Below, one piece after another: positions 15,386 through 19,171 of a DNA stretch of 19,171 nt (the first letter of the stretch is position 1; every line of letters begins with the position of its first letter). The position numbers and the translations under genes are program-made. The stretch lies in assembly GCA_964368075.1 (NCBI GenBank), contig CAYJAD010000050.1, positions 1 to 19,171 on the forward strand, given 5' to 3'. Source of the stretch: CAYJAD01 sp964368075. Its GTDB lineage: Bacteria > Desulfobacterota > Desulfovibrionia > Desulfovibrionales > Desulfovibrionaceae. Under the pieces are notes generated by a model that was not told the DNA's origin, ran no database searches, and worked only from the letters and a program-made list of their open reading frames with translations.

Positions 15386-17014
15386 CTATTCTTCATCCAT
15401 AAAAGGATAGGTCACATCAGTAGTTGGCAGTAAGGTTTCTTTGATGGTGCGTGGGTTGAGCCAACGCTGAATATTTAATGTGCTGCCGGCTTTATCGTTG
15501 GTGCCGGAAGCTCTGCCACCGCCAAAGGGTTGTTGACCTACCACAGCCCCAGTGGGTTTATCATTAATGTAAAAGTTACCAGCGGCGCTTTTTAAGGCTT
15601 CACTCATATATACCACTGCCGCACGATCTTGAGCAAAAATAGCACCAGTTAGGGCGTATGGAGATGCCTTATCACAAATTTTCAATGTTTCATCAAGCTT
15701 TTCATCAGGGTATACATAGACAGAAAGTACCGGCCCAAAAATTTCTTCTACCATGGTTTCAGAATCAGGTTTTTTGCAAACAAGCACAGTGGGGGTGACA
15801 AAATAGCCCTTGCTATCGTCATAACTGCCGCAGAGTTTTTCCACAGAGGCATCTTTTTCAGCGCGGGTAAGATAGCCTACGATGTTCTCATAGCTATTTT
15901 TATCAATAACAGCGCCTATGAAATTTCTGAAATCTCTTACATCTCCGGTTTTTAAATCTTTAATAATATCTAGCATTTTTGTTTTGACTTCTTCCCACAA
16001 GCTTTGGGGAATAAAAGCACGTGATGCGGCAGAGCATTTTTGTCCTTGATATTCAAAAGAACCTCTTACCAAGGCGGCCACTAAGGGGTCTACTTGAGCG
16101 GTAGGGTGAGCAAAAACAAAGTCTTTACCGCCAGTTTCACCCACAAGGCGTGGATAAGATTTATATTTTTGTATATCATTACCGACTTGCTTCCAAATGT
16201 TTTGGAATACGCCAGTGGAGCCTGTAAAGTGAATGCCAGCAAGGTCAGGATCTGAAATAACGTATTTGCTGATATCTGACCCCTTACTGGGAACGAAGTT
16301 AATAACCCCCTTGGGCAGACCTGCCTTCATTAAAACTTTCATGACGTAGTAATTAGAAAGCACGGCAGTGGTGGCGGGTTTCCAAAGCACTGTGTTACCC
16401 ACCAAGGCAGGAGCAGAGCCAAGGTTACCAGCAATGGCTGTGAAGTTAAAAGGAGAAATAGCGAGCACAAAACCGTCTAAGGGGCGGTATTCCATGCGGT
16501 TCCAAATGCCTTTGGAGCTATTGGGTTGCTCTTTGAAAATTTGTGCGGCATTGGTAGCATTAAAGCGCAAGAAGTCAATAAGCTCGCAAGGAGCATCAAT
16601 TTCTGCTTGATATACAGTTTTGCTTTGCCCGAGCATGGTAGAGGCAGCAATTTCGTAACGGTGCGGGCCAGCAATAAGCTCCGCAGCAGAAAGAAAAATA
16701 GCACTGCGATGCTCAAAAGGCATGGAAGCCCAAGCTTCTTTAGCATTTTTTGCTGCTTCCAAAGCCATTTCTAAATGTTTAGGCTCTGCAATGGAGCATT
16801 TAGCCAAAATATGCTGATGGTCGTGAGGCATGACCACATCAATGGTTTTTTCTGTGTAAATGCATTCTCCATTAATGATAAGCGGAATTTCTATAACTTG
16901 CGTAGATTGTTTTTCCAATTCTGCCTTAAGAAGGGCTCTTTCTTTGCTATTGGGTAAGTGGGTTTGCACAGCTTCATTAATAGAAGTAGGTAATGTGTAA
17001 TAGGCATTAGACAT
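15386..17014 (-). CDS. pruA: 1-pyrroline-5-carboxylate (L-glutamate gamma-semialdehyde) dehydrogenase
   Basis: The product (542 aa) oxidises glutamate gamma-semialdehyde, in equilibrium with pyrroline-5-carboxylate, to glutamate using NAD+. It is the last step of proline breakdown and also serves ornithine/arginine breakdown. The start ATG at 17014 is preceded on the minus strand by GGAG at good spacing. The aldehyde dehydrogenase fold is complete: SPFNF and the WKPA strand near 211, FTGST (263-267) in the NAD+ site, general base E293 in V-G-E-T-G-G, and catalytic Cys327 in Y-Q-G-Q-K-C. The later motifs EEIFGPVLSVYVY and GQQPFGGGRASGTNDKAG are the P5C-specific form. Length and N-terminal extension match the monofunctional ALDH4-type enzyme rather than the C-terminal half of PutA; no proline dehydrogenase is in the window. 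It is divergent from a GntR regulator, which probably controls it. Confidence 0.93.
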   Translation of the reverse strand: MSNAYYTLPTSINEAVQTHLPNSKERALLKAELEKQSTQVIEIPLIINGECIYTEKTIDVVMPHDHQHILAKCSIAEPKHLEMALEAAKNAKEAWASMPFEHRSAIFLSAAELIAGPHRYEIAASTMLGQSKTVYQAEIDAPCELIDFLRFNATNAAQIFKEQPNSSKGIWNRMEYRPLDGFVLAISPFNFTAIAGNLGSAPALVGNTVLWKPATTAVLSNYYVMKVLMKAGLPKGVINFVPSKGSDISKYVISDPDLAGIHFTGSTGVFQNIWKQVGNDIQKYKSYPRLVGETGGKDFVFAHPTAQVDPLVAALVRGSFEYQGQKCSAASRAFIPQSLWEEVKTKMLDIIKDLKTGDVRDFRNFIGAVIDKNSYENIVGYLTRAEKDASVEKLCGSYDDSKGYFVTPTVLVCKKPDSETMVEEIFGPVLSVYVYPDEKLDETLKICDKASPYALTGAIFAQDRAAVVYMSEALKSAAGNFYINDKPTGAVVGQQPFGGGRASGTNDKAGSTLNIQRWLNPRTIKETLLPTTDVTYPFMDEE

Positions 17015-17104
17015 ATAGAGCTCCGAAAATATTTATAAGTTAAGAGAATTTTTAAAAAAGCGTTTGTAGAATAAAGAAAAAACGCATTTTTAGTATCCGT
17101 AATC

Positions 17105-17132
17105 AACTAGCAAACTAGCATATTAGTGTCAA
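17105..17132 (-). promoter_or_regulatory. Putative pruA promoter with tandem 8-base repeat (possible operator)
   Basis: On the minus strand, a perfect -35 box TTGACA lies at 17132-17127. Read on the plus strand, AACTAGCA occurs twice back to back (17105-17112 and 17113-17120), within the expected spacer and -10 area. The -10 (TAGTTG at 17-base spacing) is poor, as in many regulated promoters. The repeat is a candidate binding site for the divergent GntR protein, though GntR operators are usually inverted repeats. Confidence 0.4.
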
Positions 17133-17281
17133 GCTGTATGCTTTTAAACACATTGTGTGTCGCAAAAAAATAAAAGTAAAAAACATTTGATTGAAAACGT
17201 GGAATGCGGTAGATATAAAAGATAGTCAGTGAACCTTAACCTTATATGTTTGTGCATGACAAAGCCAATAAAATATAGTAT

Positions 17282-17310
17282 TTGTTCTTACATAGATATT
17301 TTATTATAAT
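17282..17310 (+). promoter_or_regulatory. Sigma-70-type promoter of the gntR gene
   Basis: TTGTTC (17282-17287) and a perfect TATAAT (17305-17310) are separated by 17 bases. The -10 box ends 21 bases before GTG 17332, leaving a very short leader. A second, weaker pair TTGATT (17187) and TAGATA (17210), also with spacer 17, lies upstream. Confidence 0.6.
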
Positions 17311-17331
17311 ATGTAGAAATGGAGTTATACA

Positions 17332-17973
17332 GTGCGCACACAATCTCTCTCCTATGAGAAAGCTAAGCAAGACACAACACTTAGAAATATTATTGCTGAG
17401 GAAATTCGGCGCAGAATTTTAGAAGGGCAATATAAACTTGGCCAAAAGCTTTCTCAAAAGGAACTTGCGGCGGAAATGAATACGAGCCGTGGCCCTGTAC
17501 AAAGTGCGCTGACAGTTCTGTGTCAAGAAGGCTTAGTCCAAATAATACCCCAAAGCGGTTCCTTTATTTTTAACCCTACCGAAGAAGAAATTCACGCCTT
17601 ATATGAAGTAAATAATATTTATGAGGCTGGCGCATTGACCATTGTGATGGAACATTGCGCACATGAGCTCATTGCACGTCTTGAGGCAACTTTGCAGCAA
17701 GCTAAAGGAGTCAATGCCTGTCCTAAAGAATGGGTAAAAATTGACAGAGCTTTTCATGCTACCTTTATTGATATGGCGGGTAATGCGTATCTTTTACAAG
17801 CCTACAGAAATTTTACGGCACGTACCACGGCTCTTGTATTTAAAAATACTTTAAGCCATGAGCGTATGCAAAATTCTATACAGGAGCATGTAGATATTGT
17901 TGCTGCTTTAAAGCGAGGAGATGTTAATCAAGCTATCGCTTTTTTAAGGAAAAATAATACTTTTTTACGATAA
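17332..17973 (+). CDS. GntR-family transcriptional regulator (FadR/FCD subfamily)
   Basis: This DNA-binding regulator (213 aa) starts at GTG 17332, with GGAG (17321-17324) seven bases upstream. Residues about 14-80 form the GntR winged helix (IIAEEIRRRILEGQYKLGQ, then LSQKELAAEMNTSRGPVQSAL and GLVQIIPQSGSF). Residues about 86-205 are the helical FCD ligand-binding domain. Metal or ligand residues D138 and H142 (KIDRAFH) and H186 (QEHVDIV) are present. The last His usually seen near the C-terminus appears to be replaced in the short tail (RKNNTFLR), so ligand binding may differ. Divergence from pruA suggests control by an amino-acid or organic-acid ligand of that pathway. This is inference from position. 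Confidence 0.9.
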   Translation: MRTQSLSYEKAKQDTTLRNIIAEEIRRRILEGQYKLGQKLSQKELAAEMNTSRGPVQSALTVLCQEGLVQIIPQSGSFIFNPTEEEIHALYEVNNIYEAGALTIVMEHCAHELIARLEATLQQAKGVNACPKEWVKIDRAFHATFIDMAGNAYLLQAYRNFTARTTALVFKNTLSHERMQNSIQEHVDIVAALKRGDVNQAIAFLRKNNTFLR

Positions 17974-18004
17974 TTGTTTATAGAAAACGCTGGTTTATTT
18001 GTTT

Positions 18005-18050
18005 CTTGAGGGGGGGAGGGGCACTTTTGCTAGCGCAAAAAGCTGCCCCC
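18005..18050. repeat. Degenerate copy of the intergenic G-run/C-run inverted repeat
   Basis: TTGAGGGGGGGAGGGGCACTTTTGC on the left (from 18006) faces GCAAAAAGCTGCCCCC on the right (to 18050) around TAGC. The inner part pairs (CTTTTGC with GCAAAA), while the outer C-run arm has decayed or been lost. AAAACGC, the inverse of the GCGTTTT seen beside the other two copies, lies just upstream at 17984-17990. It is located between the convergent gntR gene and the Skp-like gene and may end transcription of both. Confidence 0.6.
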
Positions 18051-18096
18051 AGAAAGTGTATTGTTCAGCAATTCGCTAAAATAATCGTAATAGCTG

Positions 18097-18660
18097 TTAT
18101 TGCGCTTTTGGTGGAAAAGGTACCCCTTCACCAAGATCAGCTGGTAAATTAGGGGTGTCTACCACTCTTGGAAGTGGGGGAAAGGTTACTACCATGTTTT
18201 TGTATAAGGCTTGTACTTTGACAGTAATATCTTCGGGTAGTGCTGCAAATTTACTGGCAGCATCGCCTTCACCTTCTCTCACATATACTAGGCAGTCTTT
18301 TTTCACGACAAGGTCATATTTTTGAGTAGCTAAAACCGTGTCTAATACAGTGAGCAGGGCTTGTTTGGTAAAGAGCTTAGAATTGTCTAATTGCTTTTGT
18401 AACTGGCGAGTAGCTTCGGTAAGATAGGCTTTGGCTTGTTCTTTATTTTGATATTGGCTCAATATTTTTTCAATAACATTAAGGTTATGTTGATAAATAT
18501 CTTGAGATTTTTTTATATGCTCGGCGGCGGCTTGGGCATGCGGGCCATTGTTGATTATAACATTAATATCAATCATGGCTGTTTTTGAGTCTTCACTACA
18601 GCCTAGCATGCTCCCAAGGTTCAAAAATAACAAACAGAGCAGTATAATCAACTTTTGCAT
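18097..18660 (-). CDS. Lipid-anchored OmpH/Skp-like protein
   Basis: The product (187 aa) has its start set at ATG 18660, because on the minus strand GAGGAAGTT precedes it directly and it opens into a lipoprotein signal peptide with Cys21 after S-M-L-G. A start at 18681 would add seven charged residues and spoil the signal. The mature part has the OmpH/Skp plan: a first strand (AMIDINVIINNG), then a long Gln/Lys/Ala helical arm (about 45-125), then closing strands KYDLVVKKDCLVYV and DITVKVQALY. Skp-type proteins are periplasmic chaperones for outer-membrane proteins; most are soluble, so the lipid anchor is unusual. The tail is Pro-rich (TFPPLPRVVDTPNLPADLG). It is divergent from rlpA. The exact role is unproven. 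Confidence 0.8.
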   Translation of the reverse strand: MQKLIILLCLLFLNLGSMLGCSEDSKTAMIDINVIINNGPHAQAAAEHIKKSQDIYQHNLNVIEKILSQYQNKEQAKAYLTEATRQLQKQLDNSKLFTKQALLTVLDTVLATQKYDLVVKKDCLVYVREGEGDAASKFAALPEDITVKVQALYKNMVVTFPPLPRVVDTPNLPADLGEGVPFPPKAQ

Positions 18661-18876
18661 AACTTCCTCTTCACCGTCCATTGAAATGATAAAATGAAAA
18701 TGTAGCTCACAGCGCTACTCTTATTAAAATGCTAAAGCAAATATTTACTCGTGTAAAGAGGCATTTATTGCACTGAAAAAGGTGGCACTGTTAAGATGGT
18801 GTTGTAGGCTTGTGGCTTGACAAAAATGGGCTCCTTGATTAGTGGGAACAGATGAAAATATTTCGTAGGAGAATAT

Positions 18877-19171
18877 ATGAAAAAATATACACATCTGTGC
18901 ACAATGCTACTTGTTATACTAGCTCTTATCACGATTCCCACATGGGCGAGTGCCAAGAAAAATCATAAGCTAGATGGTCTTGCTACGTGGTATGGTAAGC
19001 CTTTTCATGGCAGACATGCTGCCAGTGGCGCCATTTTTAATATGCATAGACCCACAGCCGCCCACATGACTTTGCCTTTTGGTACCGTAGTGGAGGTGAG
19101 CGATTTAAAAAAAGGCCATCGCACGGTGGTGGTGGTGGCAGATCGTGGCCCCATGTCTAAAAGATTTTGTA
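18877..19171 (+). CDS. rlpA: RlpA-family septal-ring lytic transglycosylase, N-terminal part (cut by window end)
   Basis: The first 98 residues are visible. ATG 18877 has AGGAG (18867-18871) five bases upstream. A signal peptide (MKKYTHLCTMLLVILALIT, cleavage near ASA/KK) leads into the double-psi beta-barrel of RlpA: LATWYGKPFHGRHAASG, IFNMHRPTAAHMTLPFGT, VEVSDLKKGHRTVVVVADRGP. The acidic residue in A-D-R-G-P belongs to the family's active site. RlpA enzymes cleave peptidoglycan strands lacking stem peptides during cell separation. There is no lipobox Cys at the expected place, so this form looks secreted rather than a lipoprotein. A TTGACA at 18817-18822 may be its -35 box, but no good -10 is paired with it. 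Whether a SPOR domain follows cannot be seen. Confidence 0.93.
   Translation, partial: MKKYTHLCTMLLVILALITIPTWASAKKNHKLDGLATWYGKPFHGRHAASGAIFNMHRPTAAHMTLPFGTVVEVSDLKKGHRTVVVVADRGPMSKRFC

Noticed and set aside
18765..18956. Minus-strand open frame of 63 codons across the rlpA start
   Set aside because: It overlaps the rlpA ribosome site and signal-peptide codons in antisense; no supporting signals.

Overview
The window suggests an AT-rich Gram-negative bacterium, most likely a low-GC member of the Desulfovibrionaceae (Desulfobacterota). The main clue is the C-terminus of a [NiFeSe] hydrogenase large subunit with an in-frame UGA selenocysteine codon. Outer-membrane-type lipoproteins, a lipid-anchored Skp/OmpH-like protein and an RlpA start point to a diderm envelope. 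The family assignment is inference; no rRNA or other taxonomic marker is present.

Layout. 1-275: 3' end of the selenocysteine hydrogenase, followed by a strong terminator. 276-671: AT-rich intergenic DNA. 672-9472: a same-strand run of seven exported or membrane genes. In order they are a secreted von Willebrand A (vWA) protein, an ABC ATPase, an FtsX/LolC-type permease, a SUMF1/FGE-fold periplasmic protein, a glycine-zipper lipoprotein, a coiled-coil lipoprotein and a PDZ-S41 protease. The first four are tightly packed. A 161-base gap with hairpins separates them from the lipoproteins. 9473-9870: non-coding, with nested inverted repeats and a G-quadruplex-type motif. 9871-12258: an exported Sel1-like repeat protein. 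12447-15131: a two-half M16 zinc peptidase. 15386-17014 (minus): 1-pyrroline-5-carboxylate dehydrogenase, divergent from a GntR/FCD regulator at 17332-17973. 18097-18660 (minus): Skp-like lipoprotein. 18877-end: RlpA, cut by the window edge.

The most interesting system is 672-9472. Gene content and order match the periplasmic/inner-membrane sensory arm of type VI secretion control known from Pseudomonas aeruginosa, where TagT-TagS (ABC), TagR (SUMF1 fold) and TagQ (lipoprotein) act upstream of the kinase PpkA. Here the vWA protein resembles the periplasmic half of PpkA but has its own signal peptide and no kinase domain. Two lipoproteins and a tail-specific-type protease are attached, and no type VI structural gene lies in the window. 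The simplest reading is a Tag-like envelope-sensing module that has lost or separated its kinase and may signal by another route, possibly proteolysis.

The intergenic regions share a family of G-run/C-run inverted repeats (three copies, at about 9540, 15170 and 18010) lying downstream of gene ends. They look like terminator-type or palindromic repeat elements of this genome.
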